Notes under the pieces: model-generated | Told to the model about the DNA's origin: nothing | Database searches by the model: none | Seen by the model: the letters and a program-made list of their open reading frames with translations, nothing else | Program-made: the position numbers and the translations under genes | Shown here: in pieces, positions 44,221-56,205 of the stretch | Position numbering within the stretch: position 1 is the stretch's first letter | How the letters are laid out: each line of letters starts with the position of its first letter | NCBI GenBank assembly: GCA_016870195.1 | Contig: VGCC01000002.1 | Coordinates: 62,001 to 126,000, forward strand | Length of the DNA: 64,000 nt | Reading direction: 5' to 3' | Source: Actinomycetota bacterium | GTDB taxonomy: Bacteria; Actinomycetota; Actinomycetes; S36-B12

Positions 44221-45591
44221 GTGAATCAGGAATCCCGGCGCGTCGCGCTCGTCACGCTCGGTTGTGCGCGCAACGAAGTCGACAGTGAGGAACTTGCCGC
44301 GCGCCTTCAGAGTGGAGGCTGGTCGCTGGCGGAATCACCGGAGGATTCCGACGTCGTTGTCGTCAACACCTGCGGGTTCATCGAGGCAGCGAAGAAGGAC
44401 TCCATCGACACGTTGCTGGCCCTCGCGGACTCGGGTCGGACCGTCGTGGCTGCAGGATGCATGGCGGAGCGATACGGACGGGAGTTGGCCGAGGCCCTCC
44501 CCGAAGCCGCAGCGATCATCGGATTCGATTCCTACGCCACCATCGATCGTGTGCTCGACGATGTCAGAGCGGGCTCACCCATCAGGGCTCACGAGCCCGT
44601 GGACCGCCGCACGCTCATTCCGTTGGCGCCGGTCGAGCGCACCCGGGGGTGGGCCCCTCCAATGCTGCGACACCGCCTCGCCGGCAGTCCCGTCGCACCG
44701 CTCAAGTTGGCATCGGGGTGCGATCGTCGATGTTCCTTCTGCGCCATCCCGCGATTCCGCGGTGCCTTCGTGTCTCGCACGCCCGAGGAGATCATCCAGG
44801 AAGCGACCTGGTTGGCGGAGCAGGGCGTACGTGAGATCAACCTGGTCAGTGAAAACTCGACGTCATACGGGAAGGATCTGGGAGATCTCCGGCTATTGGA
44901 GAGTCTCCTGCCCCGCATCGCGGACGCCGCGCCGGGAGTCCGTCTCCGGGTCGCGTACTTGCAGCCTGCGGAGATGCGTCCCGGACTGGTCGAGGTGATC
45001 GCACAACACCCGTCCATCGCCAGCTACTTCGATCTTTCTTTCCAGCACGCGAGTCCAGATGTGTTGCGTCGGATGCGTCGCTTTGGTGGCTCTGCACCCT
45101 TCCTGGAGCTCGTGGACCAGATCCGCTCCCTCGCACCGCAGGCCGGAATCCGGAGCAACGTCATCGTAGGTTTCCCGGGCGAATCAGAGGGAGACCTCGC
45201 GACGTTGACGGAATTCTTGGAGCGGGCACAGCTCGATGCTGTCGGCGTCTTCGGCTACAGCGATGAGGACCAAACCGAGGCGGAACAGCTGTCCGGCAAG
45301 ATCGAGCAGCGCGAGATCGACCGACGCGTAGCCGCGGTTGCCTCCCTCGCCGAGGAACTCATGACCCAACGCGCCTTGGCTCGCCACGGGGAGGACGCTG
45401 AAGTCCTCGTGGAGTCCGTGGATGGTGCAGGTCGGGATTGGCGCGCGGAGGGACGTGCGGCGCACCAGGGTCCAGACGACAGCTCCACGGAGATTCGGGG
45501 CGACGGAACTCCGCCGCGCATCGGCGATCTTCTGACGGGCGTCGTCGACGATGCGGACGGTGTCGACCTGATCGCGAGAGTCATGGCGTGA
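44221..45591 (+). CDS. rimO: Ribosomal protein S12 methylthiotransferase RimO
   Basis: A 456-residue radical-SAM methylthiotransferase that modifies an aspartate of S12. The N-terminal MTTase domain holds three cluster cysteines ([34 protein letters not shown]). The radical SAM motif CDRRCSFC is at 167-174, and [13 protein letters not shown] and a C-terminal TRAM domain follow. [14 protein letters not shown] is the RimO-type segment that separates it from MiaB. It overlaps the frame of pgsA at its stop. Confidence 0.94.
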   Translation: MNQESRRVALVTLGCARNEVDSEELAARLQSGGWSLAESPEDSDVVVVNTCGFIEAAKKDSIDTLLALADSGRTVVAAGCMAERYGRELAEALPEAAAIIGFDSYATIDRVLDDVRAGSPIRAHEPVDRRTLIPLAPVERTRGWAPPMLRHRLAGSPVAPLKLASGCDRRCSFCAIPRFRGAFVSRTPEEIIQEATWLAEQGVREINLVSENSTSYGKDLGDLRLLESLLPRIADAAPGVRLRVAYLQPAEMRPGLVEVIAQHPSIASYFDLSFQHASPDVLRRMRRFGGSAPFLELVDQIRSLAPQAGIRSNVIVGFPGESEGDLATLTEFLERAQLDAVGVFGYSDEDQTEAEQLSGKIEQREIDRRVAAVASLAEELMTQRALARHGEDAEVLVESVDGAGRDWRAEGRAAHQGPDDSSTEIRGDGTPPRIGDLLTGVVDDADGVDLIARVMA

Positions 45592-45602
45592 GTGGGGGAA
45601 TT

Positions 45603-46139
45603 GTGAACGTCCCGAACAGCCTGACGTTGCTGCGGTTAGCCTGCGTCCCCGTCGTCGGCGTTCTCGTGCTGGGTTCGGATACCGCAGCGGCGCGGTGGGC
45701 GGCGGCACTGGTGTTCGTTGCCGCCTCGCTCACAGACATGGTGGATGGCGCCGTGGCTCGTTCCCGGCAGCAGGTCACATCCTTCGGCACCCTGCTGGAT
45801 CCGATAGTGGACAAGGCCCTTACAGGCATGGCTTTGGTCGCCCTTTCGATAGTCGGAGAGGTGGCCTGGTGGATCACGATCGTGATCATGGTGCGCGAGA
45901 TCGGCGTGACCGCACTCCGGCTCTCGGTGGTTCGCACCGTTGTCGTGCCGGCTTCGCGGGGCGGGAAGGTGAAGACGATCGCCCAGATCATCGCGATCAC
46001 CATGCTGCTCGTCCCGCTCGACCAACTGGAGCTCTGGGGTGCGGCAGCGCAGGTTGCGCTGTGGATCGCGCTCGTCATTACCGTGGTCACCGGTATCGAA
46101 TATGTCATCGCGATCACCAGGGTGCGGGGTCGACGGTGA
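45603..46139 (+). CDS. pgsA: CDP-alcohol phosphatidyltransferase (PgsA-like)
   Basis: A 178-residue membrane enzyme with the complete CDP-alcohol phosphotransferase motif, DxxDGxxARx8Gx3Dx3D, seen in MVDGAVARSRQQVTSFGTLL followed by DPIVD. NVPNSLTLLRLACVPVVGVL starts the protein as in phosphatidylglycerophosphate synthases. It joins CDP-diacylglycerol to glycerol 3-phosphate. GTG at 45603 follows GGGGGAATT; a GTG at 45588 overlapping the rimO stop is possible. The stop overlaps the cinA-like GTG. Confidence 0.9.
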   Translation: MNVPNSLTLLRLACVPVVGVLVLGSDTAAARWAAALVFVAASLTDMVDGAVARSRQQVTSFGTLLDPIVDKALTGMALVALSIVGEVAWWITIVIMVREIGVTALRLSVVRTVVVPASRGGKVKTIAQIIAITMLLVPLDQLELWGAAAQVALWIALVITVVTGIEYVIAITRVRGRR

Positions 46140-46603
46140 GCCCCGCCGAGGTCCTCGTCACGACGCTGAGGCAGAAGGGACTGACCGTGGCGGTCGCCGA
46201 ATCACTCACAGGGGGTTGGGTGTGCGGTGCACTGGTCAGTGTTCCCGGCAGTTCAGATGTGCTGCGTGGGGGCGTGGTGGCCTACACCATCGAGGCGAAG
46301 CGAATCCTGCTCGGTCTGGATGACGAGGTGCTGGCGAGAGGGGTGGTCAGCGAGTCGGTGGCCGGTGCCATGGCGCGGGCTGTCTCAGGCATCCTCGGCG
46401 CGGATATCGGCATCGCCACCACGGGGGTGGCAGGACCGACGCCGCATGAGGGTGCTCCGGTCGGTCAGGTCTGTCTCGGGGTCTGGAGTCCCTCGGCAAC
46501 CTGCACGTGGACGCTCCATTGTGGTGGTGACCGGGAGGCGATCCGGGCCGCGAGCGTCAGCGCGGTGATCGAGGGAGCGCGGGAACTCATCGACAGCATG
46601 TGA
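46136..46603 (+). CDS. cinA: CinA C-terminal-type nicotinamide-nucleotide amidohydrolase (PncC-like)
   Basis: A 155-residue single-domain protein. [20 protein letters not shown], the catalytic loop [29 protein letters not shown] and [15 protein letters not shown] are the CinA C-terminal signature. It deamidates NMN to NaMN in NAD recycling. The N-terminal MoCF-like domain of long CinA proteins is absent, as is normal for this locus in actinobacteria. The GTG overlaps the pgsA stop. Confidence 0.92.
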   Translation: MSPAEVLVTTLRQKGLTVAVAESLTGGWVCGALVSVPGSSDVLRGGVVAYTIEAKRILLGLDDEVLARGVVSESVAGAMARAVSGILGADIGIATTGVAGPTPHEGAPVGQVCLGVWSPSATCTWTLHCGGDREAIRAASVSAVIEGARELIDSM

Positions 46604-46619
46604 CGTCCAAGGGCTGGGA

Positions 46620-46646
46620 GCGCCCTCGCGTCCGCTCGCAGGGCGC
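46620..46646 (+). promoter_or_regulatory. Inverted repeat upstream of clgR
   Basis: GCGCCCT and AGGGCGC are perfect seven-base arms with a 13-base spacer. It ends two bases before the clgR -10 box. It could be the ClgR autoregulatory site or a terminator for cinA. Confidence 0.45.
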
Positions 46647-46648
46647 GG

Positions 46649-46654
46649 TACTGT
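46649..46654 (+). promoter_or_regulatory. -10 box of clgR
   Basis: TACTGT 17 bases before the ATG at 46671, leaving room for GGAGGGAGG in a short leader. Confidence 0.5.
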
Positions 46655-46670
46655 GTCGGAGGGAGGTATC

Positions 46671-46922
46671 ATGATCGTTCTACGCCAGGTCATCGGTGAC
46701 GAGTTGCGTCGTCGACGTCAGGATCAGGGTCGCACGCTGCGCGACGTCTCCGGTGCTGCGGCGGTGTCCCTTGGCTACCTCTCCGAGGTGGAGCGTGGGC
46801 ACAAGGAGGCCTCGTCGGAGTTGCTGGCTGCCATCTGCTCCGCCCTCGACGTCTCCCTCGCCGACGTCCTCGCATCCGTCAGCAGCCACGTGGCCGCCGA
46901 GGAGTCCAAGGCCCACGCCTGA
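46671..46922 (+). CDS. clgR: XRE-family regulator ClgR
   Basis: An 83-residue helix-turn-helix protein: [20 protein letters not shown], then [20 protein letters not shown], the ClgR recognition helix region, and [20 protein letters not shown]. ClgR activates Clp protease and other stress genes in actinobacteria and is usually turned over by ClpP; the C-terminus here ends SKAHA, a small-residue tail that could serve for recognition. A strong GGAGG site precedes the ATG. The position after pgsA-cinA is conserved. Confidence 0.92.
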   Translation: MIVLRQVIGDELRRRRQDQGRTLRDVSGAAAVSLGYLSEVERGHKEASSELLAAICSALDVSLADVLASVSSHVAAEESKAHA

Positions 46923-46923
46923 C

Positions 46924-47115
46924 GTGCGGCTCAGCGATTTCTGGGAGCGCATGACCGCGGTGTTTGGGCACGAGTATGCGGCATCCTGGGCACGGGACAC
47001 GGTTCTCCCCGAATTGGGCTGCACGGTCGACCAGGCCATCGCCTGCGGGATCGAAACGAAGCAGATCTGGGCGGCCGTGTGCGCCAACGCCGAGGTGCCT
47101 TCGATCCTGACGTAG
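46924..47115 (+). CDS. DUF3046 protein
   Basis: A 63-residue actinobacterial protein: RLSDFWERMTAVFGHEYAAS, WARDTVLPELGCTVDQAIAC and GIETKQIWAAVCANAEVP. It matches DUF3046, which normally sits just upstream of recA. Function unknown. GTG at 46924, directly after the clgR stop, gives the expected length. Confidence 0.88.
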   Translation: MRLSDFWERMTAVFGHEYAASWARDTVLPELGCTVDQAIACGIETKQIWAAVCANAEVPSILT

Positions 47116-47121
47116 GCCCCC

Positions 47122-47127
47122 TAGGGT
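47122..47127 (+). promoter_or_regulatory. -10 box, leaderless start of the sulfotransferase gene
   Basis: TAGGGT six bases before the ATG at 47134. Confidence 0.6.
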
Positions 47128-47133
47128 CGTCGT

Positions 47134-47827
47134 ATGCGACTCCGCGCATCACGCGATCTCGAGTTCCTCACGATCGTCACTTTCGGTCGGTCTGGAAGCA
47201 CGGTTCTGCAAGCGGCTCTGAATGCGCACCGGGACACTCTGATCCGCGGTGAGAACTACCTCGCAGCTCGCGGTTTACAGGAGTACGTGCAGTCACTGGC
47301 CGCGGCCGCTGATCGGCACCACTCAGGACGACCCGACCATCCATGGTTCGGCACGGCGCGGTTGGATCCAGCTGTTGTCCTCGAGTCGGCCCGACGGACC
47401 TTCATCGACGACGTGCTCCGTCCGAAACCCGAGACTCGATGGGTGGGTTTCAAGGAAGTTCGTTACGAGATCGGGTATTTCCCTGATAGCGACCACCTGC
47501 TCTGCCATTTGCTGTTCCTTCAGGATCTCCTTCCCGGCGTGAGATTCGTGGTGAATGTGCGCGGCGCGGACGCCTCGCAGTCCAGTGGTTGGTGGCCGGA
47601 CAACCCCCAGGCGAGAGATGTGTTGACCGCGACGATCGAGAACTTGAGGCGGGCGTCCGACCAACTCGCCGAAATCCTTGGTCCGGGGCGAGTCACCCTG
47701 GTGGAGTACGAGCAGTGGGCCGGTGACGCGCAAGCACTGTGCACCGCACTCGATGCCGTCGGATTCCCTGTCGAGCGGCGCCTCGTGACGGAGGTCCTGG
47801 CCCATCGACTGGAACACGGAAGGTCCG

Positions 47828-47835
<8 letters not shown>
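47134..47835 (+). CDS. PAPS-dependent sulfotransferase-like protein
   Basis: A 233-residue protein. The N-terminal LEFLTIVTFGRSGSTVLQAA is the 5'-phosphosulfate-binding loop of sulfotransferases (GRSGST, 18-23). A later FVVNVRGADASQSSGWW matches the 3'-phosphate-binding strand and helix, where RxxxxSxxS-type residues occur. It would move sulfate from PAPS to an unknown acceptor such as a sugar or lipid. Not part of the usual clgR-recA block. It overlaps the MFS gene by eight bases, so the two were probably acquired together. Confidence 0.75.
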
Positions 47836-50484
<2,649 letters not shown>

Positions 50485-50487
50485 CTA

Positions 50488-50493
50488 AACCTA
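50488..50493 (-). promoter_or_regulatory. -10 box, leaderless start of argG
   Basis: Minus-strand TAGGTT six bases before the GTG at 50481. Confidence 0.6.
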
Positions 50494-50536
50494 GGACCTG
50501 AGCGTGCCCCCCACGGAGACGGCGTGTCGCAGTCAT

Positions 50537-50552
50537 TCGAACATGCGTTCGA
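50537..50552 (+). promoter_or_regulatory. LexA (SOS) box of recA
   Basis: TCGAAC-ATGC-GTTCGA is an exact match to the actinobacterial SOS box TCGAACNNNNGTTCGA. It abuts the -10 element at 50553-50560, so LexA bound here would block RNA polymerase. Confidence 0.9.
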
Positions 50553-50560
50553 TATAGATT
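50553..50560 (+). promoter_or_regulatory. -10 region of recA
   Basis: TATAGATT contains two overlapping candidates, TATAGA and TAGATT, directly after the SOS box. It gives a recA leader of about 100 bases. Confidence 0.55.
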
Positions 50561-50668
50561 CACATCCAGCACGGCTGACGGACAAGCGCACACGGTTCGC
50601 GCGGGGTCGGAGGCAGTGTCAGAGGCTCGCCCTAGCGTCCCGCTTCCACCCGCGAACAAGGAGTGAAT

Positions 50669-51736
50669 ATGGCCAGCGCAGCAGCAGACCGCGAGAAAGC
50701 CCTCGAGGCCGCCCTTGCCCAGATCGAGCGGTCCTTCGGCAAGGGCTCGGTGATGCGACTCGGCGAAGAGGGCCGGGCCCCGATCGAGGTGATCCCGACC
50801 GGGTCGATCGCCCTCGACGTAGCTCTCGGAATCGGCGGTCTGCCACGGGGACGCATCGTGGAGATCTACGGTCCGGAGTCCTCGGGCAAGACCACGGTGG
50901 CGCTGCACGCCATCGCGAGTATCCAAGCCGCGGGCGGCCTTGCCGCGTTCATCGACGCGGAGCATGCTCTGGATCCCGATTACGCCTCCTCTCTCGGCGT
51001 TGACCTGGACAACCTGTATGTCTCCCAGCCCGATACAGGTGAGCAGGCACTCGAGATCGCCGACACCCTGGTCCGATCGGGAGCCATCGATTTGATCGTC
51101 ATCGACTCCGTGGCGGCACTCGTGCCCCGCGCGGAGATCGAGGGAGAGATGGGTGACTCCCACGTGGGCTTGCAGGCCCGGCTGATGAGTCAGGCCCTGC
51201 GCAAGATGGCGGGTGCCCTCAGCAACACGAACACGACCGCGATCTTCATCAACCAACTCCGCGAGAAGATCGGTGTGATGTTCGGATCACCGGAGACGAC
51301 CACCGGCGGCAAGGCCCTCAAGTTCTATGCATCCGTCCGACTCGACGTCCGCCGGATCGAGACCCTCAAGGGCGGCACGGAGGCCGTTGGAAACCGCACG
51401 CGCGTCAAGGTGGTCAAGAACAAGGTGGCTCCACCGTTCAAGCAGGCCGAGTTCGACATCATCTACGGCGAGGGAATCTCCCGTGAGGGCTCACTCATCG
51501 ACATCGGCGTCGATGTTGGGCTCGTGAAGAAGTCCGGTGCCTGGTACACCTATGAAGGTGATCAGTTGGGACAGGGCAAGGAGAACGCGCGCGCGTTCTT
51601 GAAGGACAACCCCGACCTGGGCATCGAGATCGAGAAGCGGATCAAGGAGGTCCTGGGCATCGGAGCGCGTGTGGATGCACCTGCCACCGAAGCCACGATC
51701 GCCTCCCCGGTGACCGATGGCCCGCCGGAAGGGTGA
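50669..51736 (+). CDS. recA: Recombinase RecA
   Basis: A 355-residue DNA strand-exchange ATPase and LexA co-protease. The Walker A GPESSGKT is at 68-75. [33 protein letters not shown] and [20 protein letters not shown] (loop L2) are all present and continuous, so there is no intein. ATG at 50669 was chosen over GTG at 50663 because AAGGAG lies five bases upstream. SOS control is visible in the promoter. recX overlaps the 3' end by 20 bases. Confidence 0.98.
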   Translation: MASAAADREKALEAALAQIERSFGKGSVMRLGEEGRAPIEVIPTGSIALDVALGIGGLPRGRIVEIYGPESSGKTTVALHAIASIQAAGGLAAFIDAEHALDPDYASSLGVDLDNLYVSQPDTGEQALEIADTLVRSGAIDLIVIDSVAALVPRAEIEGEMGDSHVGLQARLMSQALRKMAGALSNTNTTAIFINQLREKIGVMFGSPETTTGGKALKFYASVRLDVRRIETLKGGTEAVGNRTRVKVVKNKVAPPFKQAEFDIIYGEGISREGSLIDIGVDVGLVKKSGAWYTYEGDQLGQGKENARAFLKDNPDLGIEIEKRIKEVLGIGARVDAPATEATIASPVTDGPPEG

Positions 51737-52226
51737 CGAGGGAGAGATCTCCGAGTCCGCCGTCCGCGAGATCGTCCGGCGTCGCCTGGCGCATGCACCC
51801 CGTACGCGCGCGGAATTGGCGCGTGACCTCGCTAGGCGGGGAGTACCCCAGGAAGTGTCGATCACGATCCTCGACGGTCTCGAGGAGTGTGGACTGATCG
51901 ATGACGACCAGTTCGCTCGCCTCTGGGTGGAATCACGGCACCGTGTCCGGGGACTCGCACGCGGCGCCCTCCGCCGGGAGCTGGCGGATCGCGGGGTAGC
52001 CGCGGAGACCGTCACGGAGGCTCTCGAGCAGATCGATTCGGACTCCGAGGCCTCGCGAGCACGAGACTTGGCGGAGCGACGGCTTCGCACGATGGCTGGT
52101 TGTGATCGCGCAACACAGCAGCGACGCCTATCGTCGTATCTCGCGCGTCGTGGTTACAGCGGATCGGTCATTTCGACGGTGATCGCGGAGGTAACGAGGC
52201 ACGACTGCGTCGACCACGGGCTGTGA
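51717..52226 (+). CDS. recX: RecA regulator RecX
   Basis: A 169-residue helical-repeat protein that caps RecA filaments. [39 protein letters not shown] and [20 protein letters not shown] are the three-helix repeat units of RecX. It starts 20 bases inside recA, the usual actinobacterial overlap that couples the two genes and gives co-induction in the SOS response. Confidence 0.93.
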   Translation: MARRKGDEGEISESAVREIVRRRLAHAPRTRAELARDLARRGVPQEVSITILDGLEECGLIDDDQFARLWVESRHRVRGLARGALRRELADRGVAAETVTEALEQIDSDSEASRARDLAERRLRTMAGCDRATQQRRLSSYLARRGYSGSVISTVIAEVTRHDCVDHGL

Positions 52227-52245
52227 TCAGGCTCCCGTAGTACCC

Positions 52246-52255
52246 GTTCATGAAC
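52246..52255. promoter_or_regulatory. Palindrome upstream of the MMPL transporter
   Basis: GTTCATGAAC, a perfect 10-base palindrome in the 99-base gap between recX and the transporter, about 40 bases upstream of its probable -10 box. Candidate operator for an unknown regulator. Confidence 0.3.
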
Positions 52256-52296
52256 AATGGCTGGCACGCCGGCGCGCCTAAATCCTCCCATGTTGT

Positions 52297-52302
52297 TAGC
52301 GT
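52297..52302 (+). promoter_or_regulatory. Probable -10 box of the MMPL transporter gene
   Basis: TAGCGT 24 bases before the ATG at 52326; AAAGGAG follows in the short leader. Confidence 0.4.
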
Positions 52303-52325
52303 TGGGGCCCTTCCAAAGGAGTGTC

Positions 52326-54650
52326 ATGCCTGGTCTTTCCGCATGGGCGGTTCGTCGTCCCATCGTCGCCCTAGTCGCCTGGGTCCTCGCACTCGCTGCC
52401 TTCGCCGGCCTCGGCCTGGGCCTCGGCGGTGCCTATAACGACTCATTCGATCTTCCCGACACGGAGTCGAAGGTGGCGACGGATCTGCTTGTGGCCAACG
52501 GCACCGACCTTGGAAATGTCGATGGAGGCGCGACGATCGTCTGGTCCCCGGCATCTGGTGCATCAACAGACCAGAGCACGGCTGAGCAAGTACTCCCGGT
52601 GCTGCAGGAGATTGCGTCGCTGGAGAGTGTGACGTGCGTGACCAATCCTTTCGACCCCCGTGGGGCCAACCTGGGACGGGCATGTACCGCGGGTGGTGGC
52701 ATCGACCCGACAGCCGCCGTGCAGGTGCTCACTCCTGCAGAACTTAGGCAACTGGCTTCGAGTTTCTCGCCGGTGAGTCCTGATGGCCGTGTCGCGTTCG
52801 CGACGGTGAACTTCGCGACGGATGACAGCGGTGCGCCTGTCGTCTCCGTCGAGGATGCAAAGGTGATCCTCGGCGCCGTCAAGGCACTCCAGACGGACAC
52901 CCTTCAGATCGGCGCTCAGGGACAGTTGCTGGAATTCGCGGGTCAAGAGCCGCCGAGCAGTGAGGGCATCGGAATCGCGGTTGCCATAGTCATCCTGCTC
53001 ATCGCCTTCGGCTCCATCGTCGCCGCCGGCCTGCCCATCGTCACGGCTCTCGTGGGCCTCTTCGCCGGATTGATGTTCGTGGCATTCGTAGCCAACTTCC
53101 TGGATGTTGCGACATTCGCGCCGACTCTGGCTGCGATGATCGGGCTCGGTGTCGGTATCGACTACGCCCTTTTCGTGATGAATCGATTCCGTCAGGCGCT
53201 GCTAGCGGGTCATGGATCTAAAGCCGCTGCGATGGAATCGATTCATACGGCCGGTCGTGCGGTCGTGTTCGCGGGTTCCGCGGTGATCATCGGGTTGCTC
53301 GGGTTGCTCGTCCTCCGAATCAACTTCTTCACCGGCCTGGCAATCGGCGCTGCGATGACCGTGGTGATGGTGATGCTCTCGGCTGTGTGGATGCTGCCGG
53401 CACTTCTCAGCCTGCTCGGCACCAAGGCACTGGGCTTGCGGCTTCCCTGGGGAAAGCGTCCGGGATCGGGCGGAGGCGAAGGACGGGGGTGGGCGCACTA
53501 CGGCCGACTTCTTCAGCGCATTCCGTGGCTGACATCGCTCCTCGCCCTGTCGTTCGTCGTGGTCCTCGCGATTCCGGCCCTCAGTCTGCGTCAGGGTTTC
53601 GCTGATGATTCGGGGAAGCCGGAAGGCTCCACTGCTCGCGTGGCCTACGACCTGCGTTCGGAGGGATTCGGGCCGGGCTCGAACGGGCCGTTCCTGGTGG
53701 TCGCCGACCTCGAGGGGGTCGGGGATCCGCAGGCATTCCGTGCGATTGTCGCTGGTTTGGCGCGGTCGGAGGGAGTCGCCGGCACGTCGCCGAGCCTGGC
53801 GACCTTGCCGATTCTCGCAAAGTTGGCCAAGCCGGGGGAGCCGCCGCAAACCGTGCAGGCGATCGCCGTCTACCCGTCTTCGGCTCCTCAGGATGAGGCC
53901 ACGGCGCAGCTCCTCGATCGCTTGCGCTCCGAGGTGAATCCCGCGCTAGAGGAGGCAACCGGTGCCCAGCTTTACGTGGGTGGAACGCAGGCGATCACCC
54001 AGGACTTCACACTCGTTCTCACCGACGCGTTGCCACTGTTCCTGACCGTCGTCGTGGGACTGGGCTTCCTGGCGCTCGTAGTCCTGTTCCGATCCATCGT
54101 CGTCCCACTGACGGGGGCGGTCACGTCGTTGCTGAGTCTCGCAGCCGCCATGGGTATCACGGTGGCGGTGTTCCAGTGGGGTTGGTTCGCCGATGTCCTA
54201 GGCGTACCTGGCACCGGACCGATCTTCCCCTTCGTTCCGATTATGGTGTTTGCAATCCTCTTCGGGCTCTCAATGGACTACCAGGTATTCCTCGTCTCCC
54301 GCATGCAGGAGGAGTGGGCGCGCACCGGGGACAACCTGCTCAGCGTGCGCAGGGGATTGGCGGGCTCGGGTCGCGTCGTGGTCATCGCGGCCGCGATCAT
54401 GTCCAGCGTCTTCCTCGCCTTCGTTCCAAGTACGAATGCGACCATCAAGCTCTTCGGAGTCGCACTCGCATCTGCAGTTCTCGTCGATGCCTTCGTTGTG
54501 CGCCTGATTCTCGTCCCCAGTGTGATGTCCATGTTGGGATCAGCGAACTGGTGGCTACCCGGTTGGCTGGAGCGAGTTCTCCCGAAGGTCACCATCGAAG
54601 CAGGCGACGACGAGGTGGTCGATGACGAACCAGCGCCCGTGACGGTGTAG
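52326..54650 (+). CDS. MMPL/RND-family transporter
   Basis: A 774-residue inner-membrane protein with two halves, each of one membrane helix, an extracytoplasmic domain and five clustered helices. The proton-relay tyrosine/aspartate motif appears twice: GLGVGIDYALFVMNRFRQAL in the first half and FGLSMDYQVFLVSRMQEEW in the second. Such MmpL-like proteins export lipids, glycolipids or drugs, energised by the proton gradient. The substrate is not evident. ATG at 52326 has a consensus AAAGGAG and avoids an upstream stretch overlapping the palindrome. It is monocistronic; the next gene is convergent. Confidence 0.92.
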   Translation: MPGLSAWAVRRPIVALVAWVLALAAFAGLGLGLGGAYNDSFDLPDTESKVATDLLVANGTDLGNVDGGATIVWSPASGASTDQSTAEQVLPVLQEIASLESVTCVTNPFDPRGANLGRACTAGGGIDPTAAVQVLTPAELRQLASSFSPVSPDGRVAFATVNFATDDSGAPVVSVEDAKVILGAVKALQTDTLQIGAQGQLLEFAGQEPPSSEGIGIAVAIVILLIAFGSIVAAGLPIVTALVGLFAGLMFVAFVANFLDVATFAPTLAAMIGLGVGIDYALFVMNRFRQALLAGHGSKAAAMESIHTAGRAVVFAGSAVIIGLLGLLVLRINFFTGLAIGAAMTVVMVMLSAVWMLPALLSLLGTKALGLRLPWGKRPGSGGGEGRGWAHYGRLLQRIPWLTSLLALSFVVVLAIPALSLRQGFADDSGKPEGSTARVAYDLRSEGFGPGSNGPFLVVADLEGVGDPQAFRAIVAGLARSEGVAGTSPSLATLPILAKLAKPGEPPQTVQAIAVYPSSAPQDEATAQLLDRLRSEVNPALEEATGAQLYVGGTQAITQDFTLVLTDALPLFLTVVVGLGFLALVVLFRSIVVPLTGAVTSLLSLAAAMGITVAVFQWGWFADVLGVPGTGPIFPFVPIMVFAILFGLSMDYQVFLVSRMQEEWARTGDNLLSVRRGLAGSGRVVVIAAAIMSSVFLAFVPSTNATIKLFGVALASAVLVDAFVVRLILVPSVMSMLGSANWWLPGWLERVLPKVTIEAGDDEVVDDEPAPVTV

Positions 54651-54658
54651 GTGGACGA

Positions 54659-55177
54659 TCACATCAAGACGATGATGACGTCGTCACCCTTGTCGAAGGC
54701 AGCATCTTCGACATCCGCGTCTCCGGTAACCCGGTAGTCGATACGCGCACCTCGCCACCCGTTGTTGTAGTCCAGAGCCGCGGAGATGAATCCCCACAGG
54801 ACACTGTCCTGTGCGTCACCGTAGGGCTTGTCCATGGGCGGGAACGCGAGCGTGAACGGGATTCGCTTTGACTCACCCTCCGTGAGCGAGAACGAAGAAG
54901 TGTCCTTCCACTCCGAGATCGTGGCCGTGTTGGTTCGCGTCTCCCAGCGGACATCGAAGAGGTTGGTACTTGTGTTAAACGTCTCAACACGCTCCTCCCA
55001 CGACTGGAGGCGCTCAAGTCTCACCTCGACGTCATTGATCTTCTGCTCGCTTTTCGCGGTGATCACAATGAAGCCGTCGATAGTTCCCGATGTTGCTGGA
55101 ACCTGAGCGGGCACCTCCAGGTCGAAGGAGACCGTGCCGATTCCCATGCCCTGCTTGAGCTTCTTGAATAGTCCCAT
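54659..55177 (-). CDS. Spo0M-like arrestin-fold protein
   Basis: A 172-residue, strand-rich soluble protein: [55 protein letters not shown] and [16 protein letters not shown]. This matches Spo0M-type (sporulation-control protein) arrestin-like sandwiches, which in non-sporulating bacteria have unknown roles in cell envelope or stress. ATG at 55177 begins with the standard GLFKKL and has GGAAAGGG upstream. It faces away from the miaB fragment. Confidence 0.75.
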   Translation of the reverse strand: MGLFKKLKQGMGIGTVSFDLEVPAQVPATSGTIDGFIVITAKSEQKINDVEVRLERLQSWEERVETFNTSTNLFDVRWETRTNTATISEWKDTSSFSLTEGESKRIPFTLAFPPMDKPYGDAQDSVLWGFISAALDYNNGWRGARIDYRVTGDADVEDAAFDKGDDVIIVLM

Positions 55178-55252
55178 GGGGCCCTTTCCACAATTGTTGG
55201 ACAACCCTTGCCGAGGTGAGGTCAGCGCGTCAAGGACCTTCGACAGCTTCCC

Positions 55253-55258
55253 TACAAT
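55253..55258 (+). promoter_or_regulatory. -10 box in front of the miaB 5' fragment
   Basis: TACAAT 21 bases before the GTG at 55279, followed by GAGGAGG. The complete expression signals of a miaB-like gene are retained although the gene is truncated. Confidence 0.5.
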
Positions 55259-55278
55259 CACATGCGCGAGGAGGCGCG

Positions 55279-55593
55279 GTGACGTCGATCACAGAGGGCC
55301 ATGGGGCTCGCACGTTCCGGGTGCGAACGTACGGCTGCCAGATGAACGTGCACGATTCGGAGCGGATCGCCGGCCTCTTGGAGGATGCCGGATACGAACC
55401 GGCGGGCAGCGATGTCACCCCTGACGTGGTCGTGCTCAACACCTGTGCGGTCCGGGAGAACGCGGACAACCGGCTGTACGGCAATCTGCGTCATCTGGCC
55501 TCGGTGAAGGCTGGACATCTGGGGATGCAGATCGCGGTTGGCGGCTGCCTGGCGCAGAAGGACCAGGGGCGGATCGTGGAGCGCGCCCTCTGA
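55279..55593 (+). pseudogene. Truncated extra copy of the miaB 5' region
   Basis: The frame encodes 104 residues that align with the start of the intact MiaB encoded at 56212: [37 protein letters not shown] and [19 protein letters not shown], with roughly 70 percent identity by eye over about 94 residues. It stops with TGA right after ERAL, so only the N-terminal MTTase cluster domain is made, without the radical SAM and TRAM domains. All three MTTase cysteines are present. A GTG with GAGGAGG four bases upstream means it may still be translated. The divergence is too large for a fresh duplication; transfer or recombination with a relative is likelier. Confidence 0.85.
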
Positions 55594-55623
55594 TCGGCTG
55601 GCGACGGGCGATCCGGTGATCGC

Positions 55624-56202
55624 ATGACGGTCCAGGCACCGGCTTATCCACCGATCCGAACACCGCGCCTGGAGTTGGATGTGGTGCTCCCACATGAGTA
55701 CGACCTGCTTGCCCTGGACCGCACCGATCCACGACTGTGGATCGATCGCGGCTTCAGCAACCCGCACCTGCACCTGGTGGATGATCCTGGCCCGCTGCCG
55801 TACCGATGGCCGCAGATCCAGCGGCGCCCCGAGCTGGCCCCGTACCTGCTTCGCCTGGCCGTGCATCGGCAGGAGCGGGTCATCATCGGCAGCGCCGGCT
55901 TCCATGCCATCCCGGATGAGGCCGGAATGGTGGAGATCGGGTTGGAGATCGTGCCGCCGTGGCGTCACCAGGGGTTCGCCACCGAGGTGTTGCACGGGAT
56001 GTGGGGATGGGTGATCGAGCAACCAGGGGTTCGCATGCTTCGCTACACCGTCAGCCCGGCCAACGCCCCATCCCAGTCGATCATCCGGGGCTTGGGCTTC
56101 ACCTGGCAGGGCCAGCAACAGGACCCCGTGGATGGGCCCGAGGACATCTACCAGATGTCGGCAGAAGAGTACCGACAACGGTACCTGCCATCGCCTTCTT
56201 AG
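55624..56202 (+). CDS. GNAT-family acetyltransferase (RimJ/RimL type)
   Basis: A 192-residue protein. PPIRTPRLELDVVLPHEYDL is the RimJ/RimL-like start, AGMVEIGLEIVPPWRHQGFA is the acetyl-CoA loop region, and TVSPANAPSQSIIRGLGFTW the final GNAT motif. The substrate is unknown. It lies between the truncated and the complete miaB, so it was probably brought in by the event that produced the fragment. Its TAG stop forms the first bases of the -10 box of miaB. Confidence 0.85.
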   Translation: MTVQAPAYPPIRTPRLELDVVLPHEYDLLALDRTDPRLWIDRGFSNPHLHLVDDPGPLPYRWPQIQRRPELAPYLLRLAVHRQERVIIGSAGFHAIPDEAGMVEIGLEIVPPWRHQGFATEVLHGMWGWVIEQPGVRMLRYTVSPANAPSQSIIRGLGFTWQGQQQDPVDGPEDIYQMSAEEYRQRYLPSPS

Positions 56203-56205
56203 AAT
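56200..56205 (+). promoter_or_regulatory. -10 box, leaderless start of miaB
   Basis: TAGAAT six bases before the GTG at 56212; its TAG is the stop of the upstream GNAT gene. Confidence 0.6.

Noticed and set aside
50669-51736. Possible intein in recA, as seen in some mycobacteria
   Set aside because: The protein is continuous at 355 residues with all motifs in normal spacing.
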